NCBI RefSeq assembly: GCF_027922325.1
Contig: NZ_BSFL01000003.1
Location: 248,001 to 312,000 of the forward strand
Reading direction: 5' to 3'
Length of the DNA stretch: 64,000 nt
Source: Methylopila turkensis
Lineage (GTDB): Bacteria; Pseudomonadota; Alphaproteobacteria; Rhizobiales; Methylopilaceae
In this document: positions 29,377-40,007 of the stretch, piece after piece
How positions within the stretch are numbered: the stretch's first letter is position 1
Layout: each line of letters begins with the position of its first letter
Made by a program: the position numbers and the translations under genes
The notes under the pieces: model-generated
The model's input: only the letters and a program-made list of their open reading frames with translations
Database searches by the model: none
What the model was told of the DNA's origin: nothing

Positions 29377-30066
29377 TTGGCCCGCGACATTCCGCGCCAG
29401 ATCCCGCTCGTCCTGCCGCACGACCCGCGCTTCGGCGTCGAGGATTTCCTGGTCACGCCTGCGAACGCCGCGGCGCATGCGATCGTGACATCCTGGCCGC
29501 GCTGGCCGGATCGCTCGCTGCTGCTCGTGGGCGCGGGCGGCGCGGGCAAGAGCCATCTCGCCGAGATCTGGCGCGTGGCGAGCGGGGCGGCGGCCGCGGC
29601 TTCGGCCGAGGATGCGATCAATCGCCTGCGCGCCGAGGCGGACGACGCAGCGCTGCTGCTCGACGACGTCGATCGCGACGGCGCCGACGAGAACGCGCTG
29701 TTCCACCTGCTCAATCTGGCGCGCGAACGCGCCGCTCGCTTGCTGCTGACCGCGCGCCAGGCGCCCACGCTGCTGTGGCCGACGCTGCCCGACCTCGCGT
29801 CGCGGCTTCGCGCGCTGCCGGTCGCGCGGCTCGAGGAGCCCGACGACGAGACGGTCCGCGCCGTCCTGCTGAAGCTGCTCGACGACCGGCAGCTCAAGGT
29901 CGAGGCGGGGGTGATCGACTATGTCGCCCGACAGTGCGACCGTTCGCTCGGCGCCGTTCGCGAACTCGTGGAGGCGCTCGACCGGGAATCGCTCGCCCGC
30001 GGCCGATCTATCGGCCGGGGGCTCGCGGGCGACGTCCTGCACCGCTTGAGGGGAGACGATGACTGA
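29377..30066 (+). CDS. hdaA: HdaA-like DnaA regulatory inactivator
   Basis: A 229-residue AAA+ protein resembling the DnaA ATPase domain without the DNA-binding domain. It opens with [19 protein letters not shown], holds a Walker A loop [15 protein letters not shown] near residue 53 and a Walker [15 protein letters not shown] near 90, and ends with a lid domain ([18 protein letters not shown]). HdaA with the beta clamp promotes ATP hydrolysis by DnaA and limits re-initiation. The best start is TTG at 29377. Its stop overlaps the ppk start. Confidence 0.87.
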   Translation: MARDIPRQIPLVLPHDPRFGVEDFLVTPANAAAHAIVTSWPRWPDRSLLLVGAGGAGKSHLAEIWRVASGAAAAASAEDAINRLRAEADDAALLLDDVDRDGADENALFHLLNLARERAARLLLTARQAPTLLWPTLPDLASRLRALPVARLEEPDDETVRAVLLKLLDDRQLKVEAGVIDYVARQCDRSLGAVRELVEALDRESLARGRSIGRGLAGDVLHRLRGDDD

Positions 30067-32371
30067 GAGCGCCGTTGCGAAGTCGTCACACAACCGTCGT
30101 ATGCAGCCTCGCCGCGCCCGCGCCAAGCCGAGCGCCGCGGTGACGGTTTCGCCGGCGAAGGGTGACGACATGGCCGAGATTGCAAGCGTGACGCCGCGGG
30201 CCGCGATCGCCGAGGCGAAGCTGGAGAGCGCGCCGGCGACACCTGCGTCGGAAAAGACGGGCGACCCGTCGCGCTTCGTCAACCGTGAGATTTCGTGGAT
30301 CTGGTTCAACCGACGCGTGCTGGAGGAGGCGGCGAACCAGAGCCATCCGGTGCTGGAGCAGCTCCGCTTCCTGTCGATCTCGGCGAACAATCTCGACGAG
30401 TTCTTCATGGTGCGCGTCGCGGGCCTGCGCGGCCAGCTCCGCTCCGGCCTGACCGAGCTAAGCCCCGACGGCCGGACGCCGGCCGAGCAGCTCGCGCGGA
30501 TCGGCGAGGTGGTGTCCTCGCTCGCCCACGACCAGCAGATCCGCTGGCTCGAACTGCGCGCGGCGATCCAGAAGGCCGGCATCGTCCTGGTCGAGGGGCC
30601 CGGCCTGACCAAGGCCGAGTTGGTCTGGCTCGAAGAGCATTTCCTGAACTACGTGTTCCCGATCCTGACGCCGCTCGCGGTCGATCCGGCGCACCCATTC
30701 CCGTTCATTCCCAATCTCGGCTTCACCATCGCGCTGCAGCTCGCCCGCCATTCGGACGGCCGCCCGCTGAACGCGCTGATCCGCATGCCGGCGCGGATCG
30801 ATCGCTTCATCCGGCTGCCGGATGGCGAGCCGGGCGTGACCCGCTTCATCAGCCTGGAGCAGGTCATCGGCCTGTTCACCCGTCGGCTGTTCCCCGGCTA
30901 CGACATCAAGGCGCAGGCCGCCTTCCGCGTCATCCGCGACAGCGACCTCGAGGTGGAGGAGGAGGCCGAGGACCTCGTCCGCGTGTTCGAGAGCGCGCTG
31001 AAGCAGCGCCGGCGCGGGTCGGTGATCCGGCTCGAGATCGAAAACGCCATGCCGCCCGAGTTGCGCGCCTTCGTGGTGGCCGCGCTCCACGTGGCCGACG
31101 ACGAGGTGTTCGTGGTCGACGGCGTGCTGGCGCTCGGCGACCTCAGCCAGATCGTCTCGATCGACCGCCCTGAGCTCAAGTTCAAGCCGTACAACCCGCG
31201 CTTCCCCGAGCGGGTGCGCGAGCACGCCGGCGACTGCTTCGCGGCGATCCGCGAGAAGGACATCGTCGTCCATCACCCATACGAATCGTTCGACGTCGTG
31301 GTGCAGTTCCTGAACCAGGCGGCGCGCGATCCGAACGTGGTAGCGATCAAGCAGACCCTCTACCGCACCTCCTCCGACAGCCCGATCGTGAAGGCGCTCG
31401 CCGAGGCCGCCGAGGCCGGCAAGTCCGTCACCGCGCTGGTGGAGCTCAAGGCCCGCTTCGACGAGGAGGCCAACATCCGCTGGTCGCGCGATCTGGAGCG
31501 CGCCGGCGTGCAGGTGGTGTTCGGCTTCATCGAGCTGAAGACCCACTCCAAGCTGTCGCTTGTGGTGCGGCGCGAGAGCGGCGGGCTCACCAGCTACTGC
31601 CACGTGGGCACGGGCAACTACCACCCGATCACCGCCAGGATCTACACCGACCTGTCGTTCTTCACCGCCGATCCGGTGATTGGGCGGGACGTCGGCCGGC
31701 TGTTCAACTTCATCACCGGCTACGCGGAGCCGGACGCTCTGGAGCGCATGGCGGCCTCGCCGCACACGCTGCGCAAACGCTTCCTCCAGCACGTCCATGA
31801 GGAGATCGCGCACGCGAAGGCCGGCCGGCCGGCCGCGATCTGGGGCAAGTGCAACAGCCTCGTCGACCCCGAGACGATCGATGCGCTCTATGCGGCGAGC
31901 GAGGCGGGGGTGCAGGTCGATTTCGTCGTGCGCGGCATGTGCTCCCTCCGCCCCGGCGTGCCCGGCCTCAGCGAGAACATCCGCGTCAAATCGATTGTCG
32001 GCCGCTTCCTGGAGCACAGCCGCATCTACGCCTTCGGCAACGGCCACGGCCTGCCGTCGCCGAACGCGCATGTCTACATCTCCTCGGCGGACCTGATGCA
32101 GCGCAATCTCGACCGGCGCGTCGAGGCCTTGCTTCCGATCCTCAACCCCACCGTCCACGAGCAGGTGCTCGACCAGATCATGGTGGCGAACCTCAAGGAC
32201 AATCAGCAGAGCTGGACGCTGTTGCCCGACGGAACCTCGCGACGCATAGTCCCGGCCGACGGCGAGGAGCCTTTCAATGCGCATCAGTATTTCATGACGA
32301 ACCCCAGCCTCTCGGGACGCGGCAAGTCGTCCAAGACCAGTTCGCCGCGCCGCCTGGCCAAGCGTGGCTAA
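30059..32371 (+). CDS. ppk: Polyphosphate kinase 1
   Basis: The 770-residue enzyme reversibly makes polyphosphate from ATP. After a low-complexity first 70 residues comes the conserved start [20 protein letters not shown] and [17 protein letters not shown]. The phosphohistidine region [12 protein letters not shown] and [10 protein letters not shown], and the arginine-rich [15 protein letters not shown] are present. ATG at 30059 overlaps hdaA by 8 bases. An internal ATG at 30170 could give a shorter form beginning closer to the conserved part. Confidence 0.97.
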   Translation: MTESAVAKSSHNRRMQPRRARAKPSAAVTVSPAKGDDMAEIASVTPRAAIAEAKLESAPATPASEKTGDPSRFVNREISWIWFNRRVLEEAANQSHPVLEQLRFLSISANNLDEFFMVRVAGLRGQLRSGLTELSPDGRTPAEQLARIGEVVSSLAHDQQIRWLELRAAIQKAGIVLVEGPGLTKAELVWLEEHFLNYVFPILTPLAVDPAHPFPFIPNLGFTIALQLARHSDGRPLNALIRMPARIDRFIRLPDGEPGVTRFISLEQVIGLFTRRLFPGYDIKAQAAFRVIRDSDLEVEEEAEDLVRVFESALKQRRRGSVIRLEIENAMPPELRAFVVAALHVADDEVFVVDGVLALGDLSQIVSIDRPELKFKPYNPRFPERVREHAGDCFAAIREKDIVVHHPYESFDVVVQFLNQAARDPNVVAIKQTLYRTSSDSPIVKALAEAAEAGKSVTALVELKARFDEEANIRWSRDLERAGVQVVFGFIELKTHSKLSLVVRRESGGLTSYCHVGTGNYHPITARIYTDLSFFTADPVIGRDVGRLFNFITGYAEPDALERMAASPHTLRKRFLQHVHEEIAHAKAGRPAAIWGKCNSLVDPETIDALYAASEAGVQVDFVVRGMCSLRPGVPGLSENIRVKSIVGRFLEHSRIYAFGNGHGLPSPNAHVYISSADLMQRNLDRRVEALLPILNPTVHEQVLDQIMVANLKDNQQSWTLLPDGTSRRIVPADGEEPFNAHQYFMTNPSLSGRGKSSKTSSPRRLAKRG

Positions 32372-33914
32372 GCCCAAATCGCCGTCGGAAGGAACGTCCG
32401 GAAGCGGACGCGCCCTCCCTCCCGGGCGCCTGCCTTACGGCCCGCCCGTCGCCATCGTCGACATCGGCTCGAACTCCGTCCGCCTCGTCGTCTACGAAGG
32501 GCTGTCGCGGGCCCCGACGCCGATGTTCAACGAGAAGGAGCTGTGCGCGCTCGGTCGTTCCGTAGCCGTCACGGGCCGTCTGTCCGAGGACAGCATGGCG
32601 AAGGCCTTCGCGGCGCTACGGCGGTTTCGCGCTCTCGCGGACGCCATGGGCGTCGGGCGCATGTTCGTGCTCGCGACCGCGGCCGCCCGGGACGCCGCCA
32701 ACGGCCAGGAGTTCATCGCCGAGGCCGAGCGCCTGTGCCGGACCGAGATCCAGCTCCTGTCGGGCAAGCGCGAGGCCAGGCTTTCCGCGCTCGGCGTGGT
32801 ATCCGGCTTCTTCAAGCCGGACGGGATCGTCGGCGATCTCGGCGGCGGCAGCCTCGAACTCATCAGCGTGTCGAAGGCGCGGCTGTCGGACGGCGCGACC
32901 TTCCCGCTCGGCGGCATCCGCCTGCAGGACGTGTCGGAGCAGTCGATCAAGAAGGCGGACCGCATCACGCGCGACGCTCTCGACGACGCCCGCGAACTGG
33001 AGAAGCTCAAGGATCGCACGTTCTACGCCGTCGGCGGCACCTGGCGCGCGCTCGCCCACATGCACATGGTGCAGAAGAACTACCCGCTGCACGTGCTGCA
33101 CGGCTACACCATCCCGGCCAAGGAGGCGCTGGAGTTCTGCCGCCTCGTGCGGCGGGTCGACCCCGAGACGCTGCCGGGGATCAACGTGGTGTCCTCGGAG
33201 CGGCGCCCGCTGCTGGCCTATGGCGCCGTCGTGCTCGAACACATCCTGCGCATCGGCAAGCCGCGCGAGGTCGTGCTGTCCTCGCTCGGCGTGCGCGAAG
33301 GCCTGCTCTACGAACTGCTCGACGACGACGGCCGCCGCGAGGATCCGCTGATCTCTTCGGCGCGGGATCTCGGCTATCTCCGCGCCCGCGCGCCCCGGCA
33401 CGGCGACGACCTCGTGGAATGGACCGACCGGCTGTTCCGTTCGGTCGACATCGACGAGACGGTGGAGGAGCGCCGCTGGCGGCATGCGGCCTGCCATCTC
33501 GCCGACATCGGCTGGCGCGCCCACCCGGACTACCGCGGCGAGCAGAGCCTCGACACCATCGCCCATGGCAGCTTCGCAGGCGTCGACCATTTCGGCCGCG
33601 CCTACATGGCGCTCGCCATCTTCTACCGGCACATGGGCCTGCTGGACGACGAGGCCAGCCCGCGCATCCGGGAACTCGCCTCCACCCGCATCCTTGACCG
33701 GGCGCGGACGCTCGGAGCAGCAATGCGCGTCGCCTATCTCGTCTCCGCCGCGGTCGCCGACGTGCTGCCGCGCGCGCCGCTGACGCTGAAGCGCGACGTG
33801 CTCACGCTCCGGCTGCCGACCGAGCTCGGCGAACTTGCCAGCGACCGTCTGCGCAACCGGCTGAACAAGCTCGGCAAGCTGCTGGCCCGCCCGACCGCGA
33901 TCGAGACGATCTGA
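32364..33914 (+). CDS. ppx: Exopolyphosphatase, Ppx/GppA family
   Basis: A 516-residue actin-fold phosphatase. It has the phosphate loop [17 protein letters not shown] near residue 30, [17 protein letters not shown], and [18 protein letters not shown] around 155. A C-terminal HD-like helical domain follows ([15 protein letters not shown]). It hydrolyses polyphosphate or pppGpp. The start overlaps the ppk stop by 8 bases, so synthesis and breakdown of polyphosphate are translated from one message. Confidence 0.94.
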   Translation: MAKPKSPSEGTSGSGRALPPGRLPYGPPVAIVDIGSNSVRLVVYEGLSRAPTPMFNEKELCALGRSVAVTGRLSEDSMAKAFAALRRFRALADAMGVGRMFVLATAAARDAANGQEFIAEAERLCRTEIQLLSGKREARLSALGVVSGFFKPDGIVGDLGGGSLELISVSKARLSDGATFPLGGIRLQDVSEQSIKKADRITRDALDDARELEKLKDRTFYAVGGTWRALAHMHMVQKNYPLHVLHGYTIPAKEALEFCRLVRRVDPETLPGINVVSSERRPLLAYGAVVLEHILRIGKPREVVLSSLGVREGLLYELLDDDGRREDPLISSARDLGYLRARAPRHGDDLVEWTDRLFRSVDIDETVEERRWRHAACHLADIGWRAHPDYRGEQSLDTIAHGSFAGVDHFGRAYMALAIFYRHMGLLDDEASPRIRELASTRILDRARTLGAAMRVAYLVSAAVADVLPRAPLTLKRDVLTLRLPTELGELASDRLRNRLNKLGKLLARPTAIETI

Positions 33915-33927
33915 AAGCGAGGGCGCG

Positions 33928-35172
33928 TCAGTCGGCGGACGCGGCCGCCGGCTCTTCGCTGCGGCGTTCGCCGCCGCCGCGGCGCTTGCGGCGCTGGGGG
34001 GCGGGCAGGGGCTCGTCGCTCGACGGATCGCGCTCCACCGCGACGACGCGGCCCCGCTCCAGCGCCAGCGCCAGCGTGCCGGCCTTCAGGCTCAGCGCGC
34101 GCTGGCCGAACAGCTCCCGCCGCCATCCCGCAAGCGCGGGCACGTCGGCGTCGTCGTCGGACGCGATCCGCTCCAGATCGTCGGCGGTGGCGATGATCTT
34201 GGCGGCGACGGCGTTCTGCTCGGCGATCATCCGCAGCAGGACCTTCAGCAGCTCGACGGTCGCGCCGCTCGCGGGCGTCGCGCCGCGTTCGCGGTCGATG
34301 GGCGGCAGGGAGGCGGGATCGCGCTCGAGGCCGCGGGCGACCGCCTCGAGGATGTCCTGTCCGGCGCGGGAGCGTTCATAGCCGCGCGGGAAGGTGCGCA
34401 GCGCGCCGAGCGCGTCCACGGTCTTCGGCGCGCGCATCGCCACCTCGACCAGCGCGTCGTCTTTCAGCACGCGGGAACGGGGCACGTCACGCCCCTGCGC
34501 CTCGCGCTCGCGCCAGGCCGCGACCTCCATCAGCACAGCGAGATCGCGCGGTTTCCTCACGCGGGACCTGAACCGCTGCCAGGCGTCCTCCGGATCGGCC
34601 CGGTAGGTGGCGGGAGAGGTCAGCACCTCCATCTCCTCCACGAGCCATTCGGCGCGGCCGCGGCGCTCCAGATCCGCCGAGAGCTTGGCGTAGACCGTGC
34701 GCAGATGGGTCACATCCGCGATCGCGTAGGTGATCTGCTCCTCGGACAGCGGGCGACGGCTCCAGTCGGTGAAGCGCGAGGACTTGTCGAGCGTCACGCC
34801 GGCGGTGCGCTGCACGAGCTGGTCGTAGGAGATCGAGTCGCCGAAGCCGAGCACCATCGCGGCGACCTGGGTGTCGAACACCGGATGGGGCACGAGGCCC
34901 GCGAGATGGTGGAAGATCTCGATGTCTTGCCGGCCGGCGTGGAAGACCTTGAGCACGGCCTCGTTCGCCATCAGCTCGAACAGCGGCTGAAGGTCGATGT
35001 CCGGCGCGAGCGCGTCGACCACGACCGGCCCCTCGGCGTCGGCGATCTGCACCACGCAGAGCTTCGGCCAGAAGGTCGTCTCCCGCAGGAACTCGGTGTC
35101 GACGGTGACGAAGTCGGCGCGCGCGAACCGCGCGCAGGCGGCCTGGAGGTCTTGGGTCGAAGTGATCATCAT
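33928..35172 (-). CDS. rnd: Ribonuclease D
   Basis: The 414-residue 3'-5' exoribonuclease trims tRNA 3' ends. The DEDD acidic residues are in [43 protein letters not shown] and [20 protein letters not shown]-like helices follow (about 210-290), then a basic, low-complexity tail. Two adjacent ATG codons (35172 and 35169) are possible starts, with GGAG upstream. It converges with ppx and diverges from aspS. Confidence 0.94.
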   Translation of the reverse strand: MMITSTQDLQAACARFARADFVTVDTEFLRETTFWPKLCVVQIADAEGPVVVDALAPDIDLQPLFELMANEAVLKVFHAGRQDIEIFHHLAGLVPHPVFDTQVAAMVLGFGDSISYDQLVQRTAGVTLDKSSRFTDWSRRPLSEEQITYAIADVTHLRTVYAKLSADLERRGRAEWLVEEMEVLTSPATYRADPEDAWQRFRSRVRKPRDLAVLMEVAAWREREAQGRDVPRSRVLKDDALVEVAMRAPKTVDALGALRTFPRGYERSRAGQDILEAVARGLERDPASLPPIDRERGATPASGATVELLKVLLRMIAEQNAVAAKIIATADDLERIASDDDADVPALAGWRRELFGQRALSLKAGTLALALERGRVVAVERDPSSDEPLPAPQRRKRRGGGERRSEEPAAASAD

Positions 35173-35177
35173 GTCGT

Positions 35178-35294
35178 CTCCGCATATAGCGGAGTCGAAA
35201 CGACCTGTCTCGCGTCCGTCGGGCCATTCGCCTTGACAAGCCGCGCGCGCGCATGCCGTGGTCCGGCGGCTTTTTCGGGCGCCCTACGGGCGCC
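35178..35294. promoter_or_regulatory. rnd-aspS divergent control region
   Basis: TTGACA at 35233-35238 is a plausible -35 for aspS, though the -10 is weak. CTCCGC/GCGGAG (35178-35183 with 35189-35194) flank TATA near the rnd start. A 7-base stem (35278-35284 with 35288-35294) lies in the aspS leader 24 bases before its ATG. Functions are not established. Confidence 0.35.
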
Positions 35295-35317
35295 GACCGA
35301 TCCGGGATCTTTCGACG

Positions 35318-37090
35318 ATGCACCGCTACCGCACCCACACCTGCGGCGAACTCAGGGCCGAGCATGTCGGCCAGAACGTCCGCCTGTCCGGCTGGGTGCA
35401 CCGCGTCCGCGACCACGGCGGCGTGCTGTTCATCGATCTGCGCGACCATTACGGGCTCACCCAGGTCGTGGTCGATCCCGACAGCCCCGCCTTCGGGCTC
35501 GCCGAGACGGTGCGTTCCGAATGGGTGATCCGCATCGACGGCGCCGTGCGCACGCGGCCCGCAGGGACCGAGAACGCAGAGCTGCCGACGGGGCAGGTCG
35601 AGATCTACGCCCGCGACGCCGAGGTGCTAGGGCCCGCGGCGGACCTGCCGCTGCCGGTGTTCGGCGATCAGGACTATCCGGAGGAGACGCGGCTCAAGTA
35701 CCGCTTCCTCGACCTGCGCCGCGAGAAGCTGCACCGGAACATCATGATCCGCGGCGCGATCATCGACGCCATGCGGGCCAAGATGAAGGGGCAGGGCTTC
35801 TTCGAGTTCCAGACCCCGATCCTGACCGCGTCGAGCCCCGAAGGCGCGCGCGACTTCCTGGTGCCGAGCCGCATCCATCCCGGCAAATTCTACGCGCTGC
35901 CGCAGGCGCCGCAGCAGTATAAGCAGCTCATCATGATGAGCGGCTTCGACCGCTACTTCCAGATCGCGCCCTGCTTCCGCGACGAGGACCCGCGCGCCGA
36001 CCGCCTGCCCGGCGAATTCTACCAGCTCGACCTCGAGATGAGCTTCGTCGAGCAGGAGGACGTGTTCGCGGCCGTCGAGCCGGTGATCACGGGCGTGTTC
36101 GAGCAGTTCGCGAACGGCAAGCCGGTGACGAAGAACTGGCCGCGTATTCCCTACGCCGAGGCGATCGCGAAATACGGCACCGACAAGCCGGACCTGCGCA
36201 ATCCGCTGATCATGCAGGACGTCTCCGAGCATTTCCGGGGTGCGGGCTTCAAGGTCTTCGCCCGCATGCTGGAGACCGAGGGCAATCAGGTCTGGGCGAT
36301 CCCCGGGCCGACCGGCGGCAGCCGCGCGTTCTGCGACCGCATGAACTCCTGGGCGCAGAGCGAGGGCCAGCCGGGCCTCGGCTACGTCATGTGGCGCGAG
36401 GGCGGCGAGGGCGCGGGTCCGATCGCCAACAACATCGAGCCGGAGCGCACCGCCGCGATCCGCGACCAGCTCGGCCTCAAGGAGGGCGACGCGGCTTTCT
36501 TCGTCGCGGGCGACCCGGCGAAGTTCTGGAAGTTCGCGGGCCTCGCCCGCACGCGGGTCGGCGAGGAGCTGAAGCTCGTCGACCACGATCGCTTCGAGCT
36601 CGCCTGGATCGTCGACTTTCCGTTCTACGAATGGAGCGAGGAGGAGAAGAAGGTCGACTTCTCCCACAACCCGTTCTCGATGCCGCAGGGCGGGCTCGAC
36701 GCGCTGACGGGCCAGGACCCGCTGACCATTAAGGCGTTCCAGTACGACATCGCCTGCAACGGCTTCGAGATCGCCTCCGGCGGCATCCGCAACCACCGCC
36801 CGGAGGCGATGGTGAAGGCGTTCGAGATCGCGGGCTATGACGAGCAGACGGTGATCGAGCGCTTCGGCGGCATGTACCGCGCGTTCCAGTACGGCGCGCC
36901 GCCCCATGGCGGCATGGCGGCGGGCGTGGACCGCATCGTCATGCTGCTGACGGGCGCGCAGAACCTGCGCGAGATCTCGATCTTCCCGATGAACCAGCGC
37001 GCCGAAGACCTGCTGATGGGCTCGCCGTCGCCCGCGACGCCGAAGCAGCTCAAGGAGCTGCACATCCGGCTCAGCCTGCCGCAGAAGTAG
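35318..37090 (+). CDS. aspS: Aspartyl-tRNA synthetase, probably non-discriminating
   Basis: A 590-residue class IIb synthetase with an OB-fold anticodon domain ([19 protein letters not shown]), motif 2 ([19 protein letters not shown]), the bacterial GAD insertion, and motif 3 ([16 protein letters not shown]). His33 in RDHGG is the residue associated with non-discriminating enzymes in Pseudomonas; discriminating E. coli AspRS has Leu there. If so, it charges tRNA-Asn with Asp as well, for GatCAB amidation. The start at 35318 gives the conserved [12 protein letters not shown]. Confidence 0.96.
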   Translation: MHRYRTHTCGELRAEHVGQNVRLSGWVHRVRDHGGVLFIDLRDHYGLTQVVVDPDSPAFGLAETVRSEWVIRIDGAVRTRPAGTENAELPTGQVEIYARDAEVLGPAADLPLPVFGDQDYPEETRLKYRFLDLRREKLHRNIMIRGAIIDAMRAKMKGQGFFEFQTPILTASSPEGARDFLVPSRIHPGKFYALPQAPQQYKQLIMMSGFDRYFQIAPCFRDEDPRADRLPGEFYQLDLEMSFVEQEDVFAAVEPVITGVFEQFANGKPVTKNWPRIPYAEAIAKYGTDKPDLRNPLIMQDVSEHFRGAGFKVFARMLETEGNQVWAIPGPTGGSRAFCDRMNSWAQSEGQPGLGYVMWREGGEGAGPIANNIEPERTAAIRDQLGLKEGDAAFFVAGDPAKFWKFAGLARTRVGEELKLVDHDRFELAWIVDFPFYEWSEEEKKVDFSHNPFSMPQGGLDALTGQDPLTIKAFQYDIACNGFEIASGGIRNHRPEAMVKAFEIAGYDEQTVIERFGGMYRAFQYGAPPHGGMAAGVDRIVMLLTGAQNLREISIFPMNQRAEDLLMGSPSPATPKQLKELHIRLSLPQK

Positions 37091-37098
37091 GCCGAGGC

Positions 37099-39087
37099 TC
37101 AGAGCGCCCGGCTCAGCACCGACACGTCGAGCGCCTGGGCGACGCCCGCCGGTCCGAGCTGGATCAGCCCCAGCAGCTGGAGCAGCGTGGTGTCGGGCGA
37201 GCGGGGGACGATCCGGGCCTCGAGCGTTCCACCTGTGCGCAGAAAAAGCTCGGTCGCGATCGCCGAGGCTTCGGCGCTCGGGCCGAGCACCGCCTCCATC
37301 CGCTCTTTTGCCTCCTGCGCGAAGCCGTTGCGGTAGGCGGTCGGGTCCGCGCTTTGCGCCTTCGCGGCGGAGGCGAGCGCGCCCGCGATCCCGCCCTTGT
37401 CGGTCAGGCGCAGGGTGAAGGGCTGAAGGGTGACGCGCGAGAGCTTGTCGACGAGCTCGGCTCCGGTCGCGACCATGAGCGTCGGGTCCACCTGCGTGAG
37501 CTCGCCTTCGAGATGGAGGTCCGCGATCTCGGGCGAGGAGTAGTCGAGGCCGTCGAGCTTCAGAATCTGCGTGCTGGGATCGAGCGACAGCAGCACCCGG
37601 AAGTCGAGGTCGAGGCGCTCGACGCCTGCGTCGGCGAGGTACTTCGAGTACCAGCGGTCGGTCGGAGCCGCCGCCTCGAAGTCCTCGATCCGGAGACCGA
37701 TGCGGTTCGGAACGGTGTCGTTCTCGCCGCGCGCTCCGGTCCGGATCATCCCGACCCGGACGACGCCGTGCCGGCGCGTCAGCAGCTCGACTTTCGAGAC
37801 GCCGGCGCGGCGCGGGCGCGGGATGAGCTCCAGCATTTCGTCGGGCGCGGGCGTCGTGGTGAGCAGGATCTCGTCGCGGCCGACCCGCTCAGCGTGCGTG
37901 AGCAGGTTCGCGGCGTCGATCTGGTCGACGAAGGCCTCGCCGATCGTGGCGCTGCGTCCGTCCCACGCGATGCGGGCGCCCATCGTGACCACACGCTCAA
38001 GCGCCGCGTCGGCGTAGCCCGCGAACACCACGCGTTCCGCCGCGAACGACAGGGGCGGGGAGGCCGGAGGCTGCGCGTCGAGCGAGGCGTCGAACGCGCC
38101 GATGCGCGCGAAGGCCACGGCGCGCGCGGCGTCGGTCATCAGGGTGATCTGCCGGCGCGTTTCGGCGGGCGTCAGCGGTTCGCCGCGCTCCGCCTTGCTC
38201 TGGATCAGTTCGAGTGCCTCGGCCGGCGCCGCCAGCGCGCGCAGGCGCAGATCGTCGATCTCGAACCGCCCGATCGCGCCCTTGACCGGTCCGAGCGTGG
38301 CCGTCGGCGCCGAGAAGGCGATCCGCTCGATCGAGGCTTTCGCGATGGCGGCCTCGCGCGTGCCTTGTCCGTCGCCGGCAAGGAAGCGCAGCAGCGCCGG
38401 CAGGCTCAGGCCCTCGAAGCTCATCGCGCCGGTCGAGGCCTCGAAATCCGGGCCGACCCGGGCCGAGAACAGGCGCGCCGGCGCCTGCGCGGTCGCGCTC
38501 CCGACGTCGACGCGGCGCGCGACGCCGGCCTCCGTCGGCCCGAACGCGACCTCCGTGATCCGCCGCCGCACTCCAGCCTTGTCGTTGTCGATCTCGATGA
38601 TGGGAATCGTGGCGCCGTCGGCCCAGAGACCGGCCGCGATCTCGGCCTGCGTGCGGGCCACCACGCCCGAGCCCGTCGCGGCGACCAGCCCCTGGGGCGG
38701 CCCCGCATAGCCCGTCAGCGTGACCGACGGAATGCGCACCGTCTCGCGACCGAGGCTTACGACGACGTTGTCGAACCGCACCTTCGCCGCCGTGATGCGG
38801 CCGTCGCTTTCGCTTGGGCGCTCGATCGTCACCAGCGCGATCCGCAGCCGGGCGCCGTCCGCCCCCGGCGTGTCGACCGCCACGTCGCGCACGGCGACGG
38901 AACGTGCGCCGATGTCCACGGCGATGTCGCCGCGGGTGACGACAGCGGTGCTGCGGACGCGCACCTCGTCGAGCGCCTTGTCCACCTTGGCGGTCGCGTA
39001 GCGGTCCACCGCCCAGGGCAGGGCGGCGAGGCCGGCGAGCAGCAGGACGCCGCCCGCCGCGGCGATCGTGATGGCGCGTATGTTCAT
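37099..39087 (-). CDS. Uncharacterised membrane-anchored protein
   Basis: A 662-residue protein with one N-terminal hydrophobic helix (about 4-22) and a long predicted periplasmic part rich in beta-like repeats (DIAVDIGARSVAVRDVAVDT, SVTLTGYAGPPQGL, ILKLDGLDYSSPEIADLHL). The pattern of repeated 'd-I-g-...-V-r-d-v' strands is reminiscent of AsmA/YdgA-type proteins, but I cannot assign it. ATG at 39087 with GAGG five bases upstream is the start; the frame stays open to 39990 but overlaps a real gene. It diverges from the GT-A-like gene at 39265. Confidence 0.7.
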   Translation of the reverse strand: MNIRAITIAAAGGVLLLAGLAALPWAVDRYATAKVDKALDEVRVRSTAVVTRGDIAVDIGARSVAVRDVAVDTPGADGARLRIALVTIERPSESDGRITAAKVRFDNVVVSLGRETVRIPSVTLTGYAGPPQGLVAATGSGVVARTQAEIAAGLWADGATIPIIEIDNDKAGVRRRITEVAFGPTEAGVARRVDVGSATAQAPARLFSARVGPDFEASTGAMSFEGLSLPALLRFLAGDGQGTREAAIAKASIERIAFSAPTATLGPVKGAIGRFEIDDLRLRALAAPAEALELIQSKAERGEPLTPAETRRQITLMTDAARAVAFARIGAFDASLDAQPPASPPLSFAAERVVFAGYADAALERVVTMGARIAWDGRSATIGEAFVDQIDAANLLTHAERVGRDEILLTTTPAPDEMLELIPRPRRAGVSKVELLTRRHGVVRVGMIRTGARGENDTVPNRIGLRIEDFEAAAPTDRWYSKYLADAGVERLDLDFRVLLSLDPSTQILKLDGLDYSSPEIADLHLEGELTQVDPTLMVATGAELVDKLSRVTLQPFTLRLTDKGGIAGALASAAKAQSADPTAYRNGFAQEAKERMEAVLGPSAEASAIATELFLRTGGTLEARIVPRSPDTTLLQLLGLIQLGPAGVAQALDVSVLSRAL

Positions 39088-39264
39088 ATGTCCTCGGGGC
39101 GTCCCTGGCGTCGGCGCGTTTCGCAACGCTCCTGACACGCGTCGAGGTAGGACGCCCTTCGCCGCCGTCCATCGCTTGAAGGGGCGATCGTTCGGCGGCA
39201 TGGTGCCGCCCTCCCTCTCGGCCGCCTCGGCCGCAGGCCCGCCCGCGCTTCCCCGGACTTCGAT

Positions 39265-40002
39265 GTGACCCAGACGTTCATATGCATTCGCTGGGGCGAG
39301 CTCTACGGACCCGATTACGTCAACAAGCTCTACGCCATGATCGCGCGGAACACCGCGCGGCCGATGCGGCTCGTCTGCTACACCGACGACGCGTCCGGCA
39401 TCCGGCCTGAGGTCGAAACCTTTCCGCTGCCGCCGATCGACATGCCGGCGAGCCACATGTGGAAATCTTGGCGCAAGGTGTCGCTGTGGGGCCCGGCGCT
39501 CGAAGGGATTTCGGGGCGCGTGCTGTTCACCGATCTCGACGTGGTGATCACCGGCGGCCTCGACGCGTTCTTCGACTTCGCGCCCGAGGCGGACTTCGTG
39601 GTGGCCGAGAACTGGACCCAGATGGGGCAGGGCGTCGGCAACACCTCGGTCTACCGCTTCGACGTGGGATCGAAGGCCCACATCTACGACGCGTTCCGCA
39701 ACGACCCCGAAGGCACGATCGCGGGTTACGACAACAGCCAGACCTACATCTCGCGCACGATCGGCGAACGGCGCTATTGGCCGGCGCCCTGGTGCGTCAG
39801 CTTCAAGCACAGCCTGATGCCGCGCTGGCCGTTCAACTTCGTCCGGACGCCCGCGCTGCCGGCCGACGCCCGGATCATCTGCTTCACCGGGCGGCCCAAT
39901 CCGGACGAGGCGCGCGACGGCCACTGGCCGACGACGCCGATGAAGCGGCTCTACAAGCACGTGCGGCCGACGCCCTGGATCGCCGAGCACTGGCGGGAGT
40001 AG
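39265..40002 (+). CDS. GT-A fold glycosyltransferase-like protein
   Basis: A 245-residue protein starting at GTG. It has the layout of nucleotide-sugar transferases: IRWGELYGPDYVNKLYAMI, LVCYTDDASGI, WRKVSLWGPALEG and a DxD-type motif RVLFTDLDVVITGGL near residue 92. There is no signal peptide or membrane helix. Donor and acceptor are unknown. Its stop is 5 bases before the ELM1-family start, so the two are co-translated and probably work together. Confidence 0.7.
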   Translation: MTQTFICIRWGELYGPDYVNKLYAMIARNTARPMRLVCYTDDASGIRPEVETFPLPPIDMPASHMWKSWRKVSLWGPALEGISGRVLFTDLDVVITGGLDAFFDFAPEADFVVAENWTQMGQGVGNTSVYRFDVGSKAHIYDAFRNDPEGTIAGYDNSQTYISRTIGERRYWPAPWCVSFKHSLMPRWPFNFVRTPALPADARIICFTGRPNPDEARDGHWPTTPMKRLYKHVRPTPWIAEHWRE

Positions 40003-40007
40003 GTCCG

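Noticed and set aside
28522-30066. 514-residue fusion reading into hdaA
   Set aside because: The upstream half is an out-of-frame shadow of the AI-2E permease; HdaA starts at TTG 29377.
37099-39990. 963-residue version of the unknown membrane-anchored protein
   Set aside because: The extra N-terminal 300 residues overlap the conserved GT-A-like gene; the ATG at 39087 has an RBS and starts a signal-anchor helix.
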